Part shown: positions 44,538 to 55,713 of the stretch, piece after piece
How the letters are laid out: each line of letters begins with the position of its first letter
How positions within the stretch are numbered: position 1 is the stretch's first letter
Translations under genes and position numbers: made by a program
Notes under the pieces: model-generated
Database searches by the model: none
What the model was told of the DNA's origin: nothing
The model's input: the letters and a program-made list of their open reading frames with translations, nothing else
Assembly: GCA_029990175.1 (NCBI GenBank)
Contig: JARKIP010000204.1
Span: forward strand, 434,001-498,000
Origin: Petunia secreta
Taxonomy: Eukaryota; Streptophyta; Magnoliopsida; Solanales; Solanaceae
Direction: 5' to 3'
Length of the DNA stretch: 64,000 nucleotides

Positions 44538-45947
44538 CTAACTCTTCTTCATCTTGCTCTTCGGTTCCCCTGTCTGATTGGCTTGTAGTTCCCCCTGAGT
44601 TTGATCCTTATCATCCTGATTACTTTTAACTCCATTCAAATTCTTAGGGTCTTCAACAGGTTCATCTCTTGCAAGACCGATCTCATAATCATCATCTTCT
44701 TGTCTGTTTGTAACACTTTCAGATTCATCAAATACCACATGCACACTTTCTTCTGTAGTCAAGGTCCTCTTGTTGAATACTTTATAAGCTTTACTTTGTG
44801 AAGAATATCCTAAGAATATGGCTTCATCACTTCTAGCATCAAACTTCCCTAGAGGTTCTTTCCCATTATTATGCACGAAACACTTGCACCAAAAGCTCTT
44901 GCCTCTGCTCAGCGCATAGGGAGTTCTCTCTAGCAAACGACGGATAGAACATCGATTCAGCAGGTAGCAGGCGGTGTTGACTGCTTCAGCCCAAAAATTC
45001 TTTGATAAGCCGCTTGAAAGCAACATTGTTCTAGCCATGTCCTCCAAGGACCTGTTCTTCCTTTCAACTACACCATTGTGCTGAGGGGTCCTTAGTGTAG
45101 AGAAGTTGTGATCCACACCATGTTTGTTACAGTATTCAGCAAACTTAACATTCTCAAATTATGTACCATGGTCGACACCTCACTAGTTGAAGTCTCAGTT
45201 TCTTCTGACTGACCCTGACCCAGTCCTCGAACATATGATATGCTTCATCTTTAGATCTGAGGAACAAGGTCCATGTGTATCTGGAGTAGTCATCAACTAT
45301 TACCATTACGAATCTCTTGCCTCCTCTACTCCTTACCCTCACTGGTCCACACAAATCCATGTGAACCAGCTCAACTGGTTTAGAAGTACTAACCACTTTC
45401 TTTGACTTGAATGAAGATCTTACATCTTTCCCCCTCACGCAAGCATCACAAATGTTGATGTCATTGTACCTCTTGCTTGGCATTCCACGAACTAAGTCCT
45501 TTGACACCAACTTATTCAATTGAGTCAAGCTTGCATGTCCTAGTCTCTTGTGCCATAACTGATTATCATTCTCCAGCACATTCAGACAAGTCAAATTATT
45601 TTTAAGAAGAGACCCTAATGTCGCCTTGTACACATTATTAGCTCGTTTCCCTTCCATTATCACTTCACCAGTATGCAGGTTCTTCACAGTGCAATCTACA
45701 GATGTGAAACTCACTGAGTTTCCTCTATCACATAGTTGAGAGATACTTAGAAGATTGTGCCTCAATCCATCCAAACAGAGTACATTGTCAATAGCATGAT
45801 TGAGGGATCTCCCTACTTTTCCAATGCCAACAATTTCACCGCTCTTGCCTCCTCCAAAAGCCACACTACCCCTTGAAATACTGCGAGTGAGAGAAAGTTT
45901 CTTCTATCTCCTGTCATGTGCCTGGAACACCCACTATCAAGAATCCA
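44538..45947 (-). pseudogene. Copia protease and integrase, frameshifted
   Basis: The protease motif DSG (WILDSGCSRHMTGD) is at 45930-45938. The GAG-pre-integrase finger reads LWHKRLGHAS (45530s) with CDACVRG (45440s). The integrase core has the first Asp in HMDLCGP (45350s), the second in a DHG motif at about 45165 where the reading frame has shifted and a stop follows, and the Glu in PQHNGVVERKN (45060s). The C-terminal region continues to 44538 with the FLGYSSQSKAYKVFNKRT segment. The main 236-residue frame covers 45154-45864. Confidence 0.9.
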
Positions 45948-46047
45948 GCTTGGGTTGTTCCATCCCACTCCAGCCTGCAAAAGAAAATCAAGGGTTAATA
46001 ACAGGAACCCAGACTAGCTTGGGTCCCTTTTTGTTATCGAATGGATG

Positions 46048-47395
46048 AATCAAATCTTTTCTAGCCCAATAAGGTAAAACTGATTTTTATTCCTTTTTAC
46101 TGCATCTTTTGCAACACTGCATTGATTCTTAATATGTCCAGTTTTACCACACAAGAAGCAGAGTTTGTTGCAAGGAAGTCCTACGTATTTACTATTAGGG
46201 TTCCAAGCAAGAGAATTTCCTATGTCCTAATCCAGTTTTACCTCTATTATGATTTTCATGCAACCAATTCAAAGCTTCAGAAGACTTGTTCCATTTAGTG
46301 AGTCTGGTGAGCTCAGAGTTAGCTTTTTCAACCTTTTCCTAAAGAACCCGGTTCTTCTCAGTTTCCTAATGCAGAGCCTGGTTTTTCTTTTCAAGCTCAG
46401 TTTCAAGGTTGAGTTGAGCCTCACTAACTCCTTGGTTACCAGACACTTCTTTCAATTTTTGATTCTCAAGTTCGAGTGCAGAAACTAGCTTCTTCTTACA
46501 AAGCACATGTTTCTTTAATTGAAGAGTTTCTAATTAGAGGGCTGAGACTTTCTATTTTAGTTCAAAAACTTGAGCTTCACTAGCAATTAATTCCTTTTTA
46601 AGATAAGATTTAGCTTTTTCCAAGTTTTTATTTTTCATTGAAAACTCAGACGCAACTGACATTAGTTGGTCCTTCTCAGAAAGTGCTTGTTCCTTCTCAG
46701 ACCTCAAAGTTTCAATATCTTCAATTAAAGTCAGGGCAAGCAAATTCAATTCCATGGGAGAACAATTTTGAAGTCTAGGTTTTAGTTCATCGAGACTTAT
46801 CTGAGGTGTGTCATCAATCCAAGATTCATTGTCCGCCATCAGTGCTAATGGAGAGTCGTCTTCTGGTTCTTCTTCTTCTTCTTCATCACTTTCGCTTTCA
46901 GAAGTCCCCATGTTTGGCAATGTTTAATAACATGGTCTCTTTGGCCACACCTGAAGCATCCTGAGTGATTTAGATTCTTTACAGTGCTATTCTTGACAAT
47001 ATTGACCTCGATTGAACTCTCTTTTGACTTTGAAGTTTCTTCATTGTATAACCTGTCTAACGTATCCCAGATTTCCTTTGCAGATGAGGACTTGGAATAC
47101 TTAAACATACATTAAGCCCTAGTCCACACTGAAGAATCTTCATGGCTTCAGCATTCATTTGAAGTAGTTTGAAATCCTTTTCATTTAGTTCTTCTATAGG
47201 CTTTTGGACTTTGTTCCCTGATGTATCAATCTTTGTGGGTATCAAGGGACCATTCTGTGTAATCCTCCATAGCTGATAATTTTCTGCCTGTAGAAAGGTT
47301 TCCATCCTAAACTTCCAGAATTTGTAGTGTTGACCATTGAACTGCGGAGGCTTGCTGATGGAGTATCCTTCGGGAATGAATGGTGGTGCACTCAT
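46048..47395 (-). pseudogene. Copia gag, frameshifted
   Basis: It starts MSAPPFIPEGYSISKPPQF (47395), with the usual YKFWKFRMETFL block of Copia gag. The UBN2-like region continues in another frame (AKEIWDTLDRLYNE, 47040-47080). A CCHC knuckle CFRCGQRDHVIKHC lies at 46917-46958, then an acidic run (ESESDEEEEEEPEDD, 46860-46900). A long coiled coil (46270-46780, heptads rich in L, E, K) follows, and then a second CCHC knuckle CFLCGKTGHIKNQC at 46119-46160. Frameshifts lie near 47100, 46920 and 46400. I chose the start because it is the first Met downstream of the primer site and matches family N-termini. Confidence 0.85.
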
Positions 47396-47439
47396 GTTCA
47401 GATCCTTGTCAAGATGTTAATCTTTCTTCGAGAGAACCT

Positions 47440-47451
47440 GCTGTGATACCA
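47440..47451 (-). other. Copia primer-binding site
   Basis: TGGTATCACAGC on the minus strand, two bases from the LTR end. It differs by one base from the initiator-tRNA-Met site TGGTATCAGAGC. Confidence 0.85.
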
Positions 47452-47453
47452 CT

Positions 47454-48403
47454 TGTTGCACTTGGTGCACCTTTGTAAGACACTAGAGGGAGGGTGAATA
47501 GTGTCCTTACCCGATTTTCAAACCTAAAACATGCTTTTAACTTTCTGCGCCTAACTCACAAAGAACCAGGTTGCTTGCAAGTTTTCTGCTATCTCTGAAA
47601 CTAAACAAATTGCAGAAACGTAAAGAACACACAGATTTTTACGTGGAAAAATCCTTGCTCAAGGGATAAAAAAACCACGACCCAAACTCTTGGGATTTCA
47701 ACTCTTCCACTAAAGGAAAACCTGAGCAAGTTTTAGACTACAATGTAATGTAATCAAGGAACTAGGACCCCCTAGTACCTAGAACCTTCCAAGCCACACG
47801 TTAGTTGGTAAGGTTACCTCTACTTAACTTCAAAAAGTAATCTCTACTATATGCCTCTAAACAAGCGAATAGATTACAACTCAATAGCCTATAACAACGA
47901 ACATAAACAACATACTTATCTATGAAACTGCTCCTTCGTCAGGTTCTGGTGCTCAGCCTTTGTTCTTGCACACAAAGCTTCTTACGATCTGATTGTACTT
48001 GATATGCTCTGTTGAGATGTCTTTTGTGCGTTTCGATTCTGGCCAAATTAACTTGTATATATAGGAACTAGACTTAGCCGGATCCAACTAAGTTTAGGAA
48101 TCCTTTTCCTCTTTGAAATCAGTTTAAACAAGGTTACCCATACTTCCTTATTTAAAACCTAAGTTAATTTGACTTATGTTCCAATCCATTGTCGTTTAGG
48201 AACCGCGTCAACTCAGCACCACCTCTAGCTTCTTCTACTTCCGGTAGGATTGGAACTTTGACTCCAGCCGTTCTCTTCTTTCCTTTTTCAACTCTGACTT
48301 GATCAGCTCGTTGAACATCTGGTCTTCTCAAATCAACTGTGAACCTTTTCATGGTCCACGTAGCACCAGGTCCTTTGTCATCTTCAAAACTCATCCTTCA
48401 ACA
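47454..48403 (-). repeat. Copia 5' LTR
   Basis: Close copy of 38988-39939, TG...CA ends, next to the primer site. Contains the paired small ORF at 48164-48394. Confidence 0.95.
48164..48394 (-). CDS. Small ORF in the U3 of the Copia 5' LTR (76 aa)
   Basis: It starts MSFEDDKGPGATWTMKRF and ends ELTRFLNDNGLEHKSN. It is the partner of 39699-39929, kept open along its full length. Differences from the partner cluster in residues 26-48. No domain is recognised. Confidence 0.45.
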   Translation of the reverse strand: MSFEDDKGPGATWTMKRFTVDLRRPDVQRADQVRVEKGKKRTAGVKVPILPEVEEARGGAELTRFLNDNGLEHKSN

Positions 48404-48408
48404 ACTCT
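48404..48408. repeat. Target-site duplication of the Copia element, right (ACTCT)
   Basis: Exact match to 38983-38987. Confidence 0.9.
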
Positions 48409-48930
48409 GAATGTTCCTAGAGCGCAATTCTTTTCCCATGATCTTTCTCAAAATCTGTTCATCCACATTGTGAGGATAAGTTGTCTCAACTTCTTTCCCA
48501 GGCAATTCTGATGAATGTACTATCAATTGATTTGATTGACTCTCCAAAGCTGGTATAGTGATAAAAGGTGGTTGGTATAAAGTTGCAGCTGGCCAAACAT
48601 TTGGATTGGTCAGATATTCTTGTGGGATCTGTGGATATATAATATGTATAGGCATTGGGTAATTAGGCATTGTTAAGTAAGGTGGATTGGAGGTAAAGCT
48701 TGTATTTGGCCAAGGTTTGCTAGTGTTGACAAAGTTGACAATCCTATTCCTTTGGACCACATGTTCTTAAACATCATCATTCTGTGCTTGCAAGATACCA
48801 GAACTGATTGCCTGAAGCTGCTTTGCCAAGTTGTTTCGCCCATGATGCAGATTCTTAGCCATTTCAGTGTTCAATGCTAGCCAACCTTTAACAAATGCAT
48901 TCTACATATTGAACAAAAGTAAGTTAATAC
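48409..48930 (-). pseudogene. Ogre-like gag (ORF2), N-terminal part 1 of 2
   Basis: Minus-strand frame with a Pro/Tyr-rich linker (YPMPIHIIYPQIPQEYLTNP near 48630-48660) leading to KIMGKELRSRNIQS at the Copia insertion point, where gag continues at 38982. Upstream, a shifted or stopped segment (NAFVKGWLALNTEMAKNLHH near 48860-48910) is probably the true N-terminus. A stop lies near 48767. Confidence 0.7.
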
Positions 48931-49794
48931 GTAAAATAGTGATGCATGCATAGGATTTTAAATGTAAAATAGGCCATTAGGCCGAATGGATGGGACCAAA
49001 ACCCCGACTCAATAAAGGAGTAAAATACTTAAGCGTTCGAAACTCCATGATCAACAACATTTGATTTTTTCAAGACGCAAGTTGAGAAAAACAACTTTGA
49101 AAGTTTTTACTAAATTAGTATGCGTGCTAGACCATTTTGGCGCAAATTGCTAAAATGGTTGGCTTATTTTGAACATCAATTCTTTGCTCGATTATCGTTT
49201 CTTCCTTGCAAAATAACAGTCTTCACCAATCCTTGAAAAATGCTTCTACTAATGACCAAACCAACGAAAAGTCTTCAATTTGCTTTTCGCAAAATTCTGC
49301 CCCAGTTATGACTTCAACATTTCCACTTGTTTTGCAAAAACTACTCCAGTTATGGCTTTCAAAACTTCAAACTACTTAACAAAAACTGCCCCGGTTGCAA
49401 TCTCCCACGTCTTCTACTTGCTTTGTAAAATTTGTCCCGGTTTCTATCTTTGGGAAAATTAAAATTTAAATACTAAAGGGTCGAGCACGATGGAGGAGCC
49501 TACGTATCCCTCCTTGGGAATCAGACCGTGCGTAGTTCTGCTTACATAAAAAGAAAATTTTTAAATGCTGGTGTAACTGAAACTCCGTATGAGTTGCCTA
49601 CGCTTCCCGCCTTTGGAAACCGGTTACAATAGTTTGCTTACAGAGAAATAGATTCAAACATTCATAATTTGATATTCTTTCTTATCTTTCAACAAAACTA
49701 ACAAAAGAAAATTACAATAGTCACTTCCTAATAATGCAAATAAACTAACTTCTGCTTCTACAACTCTACTGCTTTTCTGGAACTTGACAGGTGC
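48931..49794 (-). mobile_element. Ogre-like element, spacer between ORF1 and ORF2
   Basis: Non-coding. Repeated words of the type cttgcaaaatttgccccagtt and tcttcaacttg recur between 49280 and 49450 (with anti-sense copies absent). The block ggagcctacgtatccctcc... at 49495-49530 and a second version at 49596-49625 (gttgcctacgcttcccgcc) form a pair of about 100-bp repeats. The 49150-49460 part is alignable with 55714-55990 of the second Ogre-like element. Confidence 0.6.
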
Positions 49795-51004
49795 CTAAAT
49801 GCCCTTCTTCGAGGAATCTCCCTTTGCATATGGAAAGATTGCGACAAAAGGTTCGCCAGTGCCATTTGTAGGTAGAATTTTGACCTGGCCGGAGTTAATC
49901 AAGCTTTCAAATTTCTTCTTAAATAAAGTGCATTCCTCAATACTATGCCCCTGCATCCCTGAATGGTAAGCACAAAATTTTTCCAAATTGTTAGGCTTAT
50001 GTGACCAATACGGCTTTGATTCTATAGGATGTACCAAATTGAATCCCTTGAGCCTTTCAAACAATCTTGTGTAAGATTCTGGGAGCCATGTGAATGCGAA
50101 AGAAAATATTTTGGCGTGGTTTGACTGTGAGCTTGGATTGACAATTACTTGCCCGTTGGCACTAGGTTCCCCTGCTATGGCTGGCAAAGGTTTTCACATG
50201 ACAGCTTTTCCTTTGTCTTTGGACCGTGCCTCAACCAATTCACACTTTCTCTTGTCAGAAATTATTGCAACCGGCTCTTCTTGAAGTTCTACAGATTTTC
50301 TTTTCAATGGACTGCTCCTTGCAAAAGTCAAGGAGTTCGTACTTCTTAACAAAGTTACGAGCTAAGTCATCCCATGTGAATCGCTTTCCAAGGTCTTGCA
50401 GTGCAAACCACGTTAAAGCCGGCCCCGCTAGCGCCTTAACAAATAACCTCAGCTTGATTCCATTGCTTTTTCCAAATATTGCCACCCAATCAACAAATGC
50501 TTTCAAATGATCATGAGGATTTCCTATCCCATCATACACCGGTGGACAAGCCACGTCAAGAACATTCACATTTCTCTTTTCTACCTCACCTGAGCCTGCT
50601 TGAGATGATAGATCATTCCTGTATGCCATTGTGTCATTGCTCTCTTCAGCCCTAGGAAGCCCTTCCCTGTTGCTTTTCTCATTGCTCATCTTTGAGAAGC
50701 CACAAAATTCCTTTTCCAACAGGAATGCATGCAAACTAGGAAACTGTTGAGCATCGCACTCAAATGCTGGAGCTACTTGCATTGTGGGAGGTGCAACAGC
50801 ATAGATAGGAGCAACAGGGGAACTTGGCCCTGGGCTTGGCACATTTCGCACTGGGTTGCGAGCATCCATGAGCGCGACAACCAATTCAGTAAGGCTATCA
50901 AGTCTCTTTTTCAAACTTGCCAAAGTTGCTTCAAGCTTGTTAACTTTGTCTTGGTGGGATTCATCCTTTTCAGTCAAGCCAATCACAGCAATTTGACGAG
51001 CCAT
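49795..51004 (-). pseudogene. Ogre-like element ORF1: gag-like protein, one frameshift
   Basis: It starts MARQIAVIGLTEKDESH (51004) with a predicted coiled-coil heptad stretch (KVNKLEATLASLKKRLDSL). A Pro-rich linker comes next, then a gag-domain (PPVYDGIGNPHDHLKAF, ALAGPALTWF, WDDLARNFVKKYE) to about 50330. The frame breaks near 50260 and continues at 49795-50187 with a zinc-knuckle-like FCAYHSGMQGHSIEEC (Cys, His, His, Cys) and FESLINSGQVKI. Ogre elements have an ORF upstream of gag-pro-pol, and the position fits. The content here is itself gag-like. Confidence 0.75.
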
Positions 51005-53090
51005 AGATCCTGATCTTGATGTTCAAATAATTAACCCTTTAGCAATGCATACCGAATTTAATAAAAAATTTATTAAAGATGAAACTGATGGGTCAATTTA
51101 TTCCAAAATGGAGAAATTGAGACCGTACTGAAAAGACCTAAAATTTAGAGCAGGACACTTATTTTGTTAAAGCAAACCAGACGCGGAAACGCTTGTTTAA
51201 CTCTGAAATTATTTTCAAAAGGAAAACACACTTGCGAATACTTTAAAATATGACGCTAAACAATATTGACAAGACTGGGGTTAAGATAAACAAAATAACA
51301 TTTGAAAGACATTTTAAATAATGGTATGTATGAATTCAGATGATAGATGAATAAACAACTTCATAAAGCGGTTAGCTTTTACGAAAAATAGATTGAAGTA
51401 ACATAACGTTAATCTTACCATACCACCGAACAAATTCAATCACAGCGCAATCAGTACCAACAAATTTCAGGCAAGCAGCACATATTTAGCGAGTAATCGC
51501 ATATTAGACAGATAATTTGACATGTGGTAAACACAAGTAATTTAGCGTAAATAAAATGCAAATGCGTCCTACCCTGTAAGGTACCTCTTTGTGTTAGAAA
51601 TAAGCATAATCGCGCAAATAAGTGGTAATGAAAAATAGTTTATGCCAGTTTTGAGCAATTCAGATTTAAAGTAAGCAATAAATAATAACAATCAGCTCTC
51701 CGCCTAGACACTGCAATTCCGTTATCCCAACTATCTTCCAAAAGTTGGTGTAACCTTGAAATTCTAACACAGCTCATGCTCTCCACAACATTTGCACCAA
51801 ATTTCTAAACCCAAATTCCTAAAACCTTAAACAAACCTCTATACCTTTTGCAAACATCAATGTTCCTCCGAGCACAACTCCCAATTATTTCACAACATCC
51901 AGGGGTGAGATTTCCAACTGCGTTCACAATACCAGACTGCAAATCATGAAAGGCGCCAATTGGCCTTTCAAAAATAAAACCTCACTGGTCCTCGGCTTTA
52001 GTCAAGCCTCTTAGCTTCCTAGGTTTTGCAAGGCTCACAGACCTTGTTCATTGGGTTCCTCACTGGTCCTCGGCTTTAATCAACCTTTTCAGTTTCCTAG
52101 GTAGCCAAGACCGTACTGTTCTTCAAAGAGGGATCCCATTGGTCATTTATAGATTTAGGGTTTTCACTCTCCTAGTGTGCGACAAGCATACTTTATTCCA
52201 TAAGAATTTGCAGCTGGTTAGTCAACATGGGCCTGCACACACGCAAAGCCATTCACGAGAGGGACCTCACTGATCTTTTAAAGACACCAGGGGCTTCGCT
52301 TCTTAAATCTCACTACACCATACCATCTCAAAAACACAAACCAATCAATTCTACCTAACTTTTCCTGGACTGCAATTCTGTCTATGATCTCAAATTCTAT
52401 GTGGACTGCTATGACCACATAGATTCTGCTAAATTCTTCCATTTTCTGACCTAAAAGACAACATAGGAGACAAAATTCCAAATCTGATTTTGCTCAAAAC
52501 ATGGTTAGTACTGAAGATTCGTTATCACATAGCACATAATATGCATTGTCGTTGGGTTTCAAGAACCCGTTGACATAAGGGCGGATTCCTAATTGTGGAG
52601 GCGGTACCATGGACCGGGTCCAGACTAAGGGGTAAATGCATGCATGCTCCTAAAGCTCATTCAAAGAGTGGGTTAACGGTTGAGGCTAACAGGTGAGTGG
52701 CAGGCGGCTTCGTGGTCGAATTACTCCCACGACAATCCGCCGGTACACCAACTCGTCAAAAGGGTTCTTTAGTGGAATAAAGTGCAGGTGCGTATGCACA
52801 CACCTCGCGGATATTTTGAGTGAGAATCCAAGAGGTTCCCAGGAGTGAGGGAAATATGAACGGAATGCCAGTTTATATATGTGCACAAATAAGGGTGTAG
52901 TGACATGCTTCCGTGATGCACATCAATCAATTAAATTAACTAAGCATGCTCACAAATAAACAATAGATATAATCATGCTAGTTTCAACATACAAACGCAA
53001 TAACTAAATAAGCTACGCATACTAGTATACAATTCAAACAACACAAACAAACAAATTCGTTAAAGCCTTTGGGTTAGAACCATTTGCGTA
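51005..53090 (-). mobile_element. Ogre-like element, 5' leader
   Basis: Long untranslated leader between the primer site and ORF1. It shares a well-conserved block (52516-52690, including acataatatgcattgtcgtt) with 56446-56615 of the second Ogre-like element. A second shared block is 51480-51690 with 56160-56390. A local tandem repeat of 78 bp (ctcactggtcctcggcttta at 51981 and 52059) lies within it, and a gaaaggc...gcctttc hairpin near 51950. No ORF of note. Confidence 0.65.
51981..52137. repeat. 78-bp tandem repeat in the leader, two units
   Basis: The motif ctcactggtcctcggcttta starts both units. Each also contains a cttcctaggt/gtttcctaggt word. Confidence 0.65.
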
Positions 53091-53108
53091 TCCCCAGTGG
53101 AGTCGCCA
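53091..53108 (-). other. Primer-binding site of the Ogre-like element
   Basis: TGGCGACTCCACTGGGGA on the minus strand, three bases from the LTR end. Ogre-type elements use a TGGCGACTC-type site, reported as complementary to an arginine tRNA. I have not verified the tRNA. Confidence 0.75.
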
Positions 53109-53111
53109 CGC

Positions 53112-55713
53112 TGTTGAACCCTTCCAAAAAATGCACACAAGTATGCATCGAGACGTATTTCAACAAAATGGGACTCCAAAGGGTTTCTTTGGAGTCGCCG
53201 TCTAATTTAAGGATTATTAGGAACCTAAATTAACTAAAGAGTGCAATTTATTCTTTATTTAAAAGAAATTAAATTCAGAGATTCTAGGTAAGTGGTTCTA
53301 TTAAATTCGAAAGAAGGTCCCTAGCGGGAGCACTTTCGAAAATCCGCTAAATGCAGTTAATCGGGCGGTTTTCATGAATTTGTTAAGGATAATAAGTATA
53401 CAAAATTAATTTTACATAAGGATAATAGAAATAATAAAAATAAGATAAGATTTTAGTTATGCCGATACTTATATAGATAAATGACCAAATTTAAGATCAA
53501 TTAAATGGATAATTAAATAATGATCAATTGGTTAATTAATTAAATAAATAAATTTTAAATGAAGTTAGATAAATAAATAAACAAACTAGATAAATAATTG
53601 GATAGTAATAAAGGATTAATTAATTGATTGAATAAATAGATAAATAAATAACTTAATTAAATAAATGAATACTTATCAATTTTAATTAAATAAAGGAGTA
53701 AATGAATAATAATTGATTAACTAAATAAATATTTAATTGATTAATTGAAATTAAATAAATTAGATTTACATAATAAATAAAGGATTAAAATTTAATTGAT
53801 TCACTAAATAAATAAATTAGAATAGATAAATAAATAATTGAATATTTAATATAATAAATGAAGAAGCAATTCAAATGCGAATTATGACGAGGGTACGATT
53901 TCTAGTCGAATTTGATTTTGCACTCATTAATTGACAAATGATACTAAACATCCATAAATTAATTGGCGATTAGCAAGGAAATGATACAAAGCATTCATAT
54001 AAAAATAATTTAAGTAATTTACTATAATTATTCAAACTTCAAATACCATTTCTACTCTACAAGGCTCCTAAAACATGCTTTTCTAAAGGGGACGGGAAAG
54101 AGTGAGTTTAGAAGATAGAACTCGGATTTGGCAACTCAATCACTGAGCCTTAAGTTTAGATTTTTTTCGTTTTTCTTTTTCTTTCTTTTTTACATTTCGG
54201 GGATATCAAGTCCCGAAAATGCGGGGCGGGTCCAATAACTTCCAGATGCATGTCATTTCATTTGTGAGTTTTATTTCAACTCGTCCCCAAAAGTGTACAT
54301 GGCAAAGAAAAATAGAAGAGATAAAGATTAGAGGCAAATTCAATTGCTAAAGCCAATAACACAAGACTTATGAAAATAATATTATACTTCTAGGTGCAAA
54401 GCTTTTTTATAATCGCAACAAACAGCAGTCTTTTTTATTTTATTTGATTAAAACAAGAACAAACTGTTGAACTTCGGCTTGCACATTGCACCAGTAGACC
54501 AACTTACTCTGCTTCTACTTAAATCAAACAAATGCAGCATCAGAAGAACAACCCTCTCCTGAAACTACATCTACACAGACCTCTGATAACAGCCCCCTAA
54601 ACACCTGCAGGTTATCACTCCTGCAATACCTGTTATGCCTGCAAACAACTCACAAACTCAAAGCCAACAATCAAATACCCTGAACCCTTCTAACACCCTA
54701 TTGCAATCAAACACCACAAGACCAACTCACACAGCCTACCAGATCTACCCTTAACACCTGCACAACTCCTAGACCTGCAAAACCTCAGCCCTGAGGACCA
54801 AACAACAAACCTTGAAACTCCTGGAAACTCTCTTAGCTCCTCGCCTGGAGACCCACTATTAACTAGACCCTGAACCTCTACAATCTTCACATCACCTTCA
54901 TTAACCAGACAAAAGCTGAACATATGCAAACTCCTTCACTGACTGCAACCTGCAAACTTACAGAAACCAACACAAACCCTATCACCTCTCCTCTCACCTA
55001 AAACACAAAAAATACAATCCCTGAACCTCCTCAACTACAAGAACAACACACAGACCTTAAAATTACTTGCAAGATTGAAAGTGCATACCTGAAACTTTGA
55101 AAATCCCAAAATGTGTACAAGCTCCACCCTTATCTCTAAGGATTTGCCCGTTTGAATCGATCCACGGCTCTGATGAACTTGAGTTCAAAATGAACGGACT
55201 AGATTGGTTGCTTGTACTAGAGAGAGGGTAAAGGTGGGGGACCAGTGGGGTAGGGTTTTATTCTGATTAGGAGTTGAAATTTGGGAGGGAAAAATTAGGA
55301 AAGACTTGGATCAATCGGGTCGGGTGTAGGGTTCTAGCGGGTAAGGGAATTGGGGGTTCGAGTAAGGGATTGGCTGAAATGGGGAAGAAGTAGTGTATAA
55401 TGTATGTAATGTTGCGCGAGTAAGACAGATTTGAGGCCGGCATTGCGAATTTAGCCTATTTTAGGATAAGTTAAGTGAAATAGGTAATTGCACGGGTAGG
55501 CTGAAATTGAGGCTAGGGAACGAATTTAGACATGCTTTAAGATTAATTGGAAATAGAAGGGGTTGTGCGGGGTAGGATAGAAATTAAGCTACGCTTTGCA
55601 AAATTTGGCATTTTCTCAGAAATTAATCAATTGCATTTAATTCTCAAAATTTTCTATTAATTAGATAATTAGACATTTAATTAAAAATTTTGGGACAAAA
55701 TTGGGTGTCAACA
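53112..55713 (-). mobile_element. Ogre-like 5' LTR (element B)
   Basis: TGTTGA...TCAACA termini, a primer site just inside, and a gag-like ORF beyond make this the 5' LTR of a minus-strand element. The stretch 53400-53870 is low-complexity (aaataaat/ttaattaa). A TATA-like AATAAAAC lies at 55255-55263 and a splice-donor consensus (TTTCAG/GTATGC) at 55089/55088. The matching 3' LTR is not in the window. Confidence 0.8.

Larger units (their letters stand above)
38988..48403 (-). mobile_element. Copia LTR retrotransposon (SIRE/Maximus-like), complete but mutated
   Basis: The 9.4-kb element has two LTRs (38988-39939 and 47454-48403), a perfect 5-bp duplication, a primer site and a polypurine tract. 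The Copia order on the minus strand is gag, protease, integrase, RT, RNase H, followed by an extra ORF before the 3' LTR. The extra post-pol ORF, 950-bp LTRs and coiled-coil-rich gag suit the SIRE/Maximus lineage. The LTRs differ at roughly one position in twenty by eye and the coding regions carry several frameshifts, so it is not recent. It lies inside the Ogre-like gag. Confidence 0.9.

Noticed and set aside
27481..55713. Treating LTR D and LTR B as the two LTRs of one large Ogre element
   Set aside because: Orientation and order would fit, but the two LTRs do not align except at their termini, so they belong to different families.
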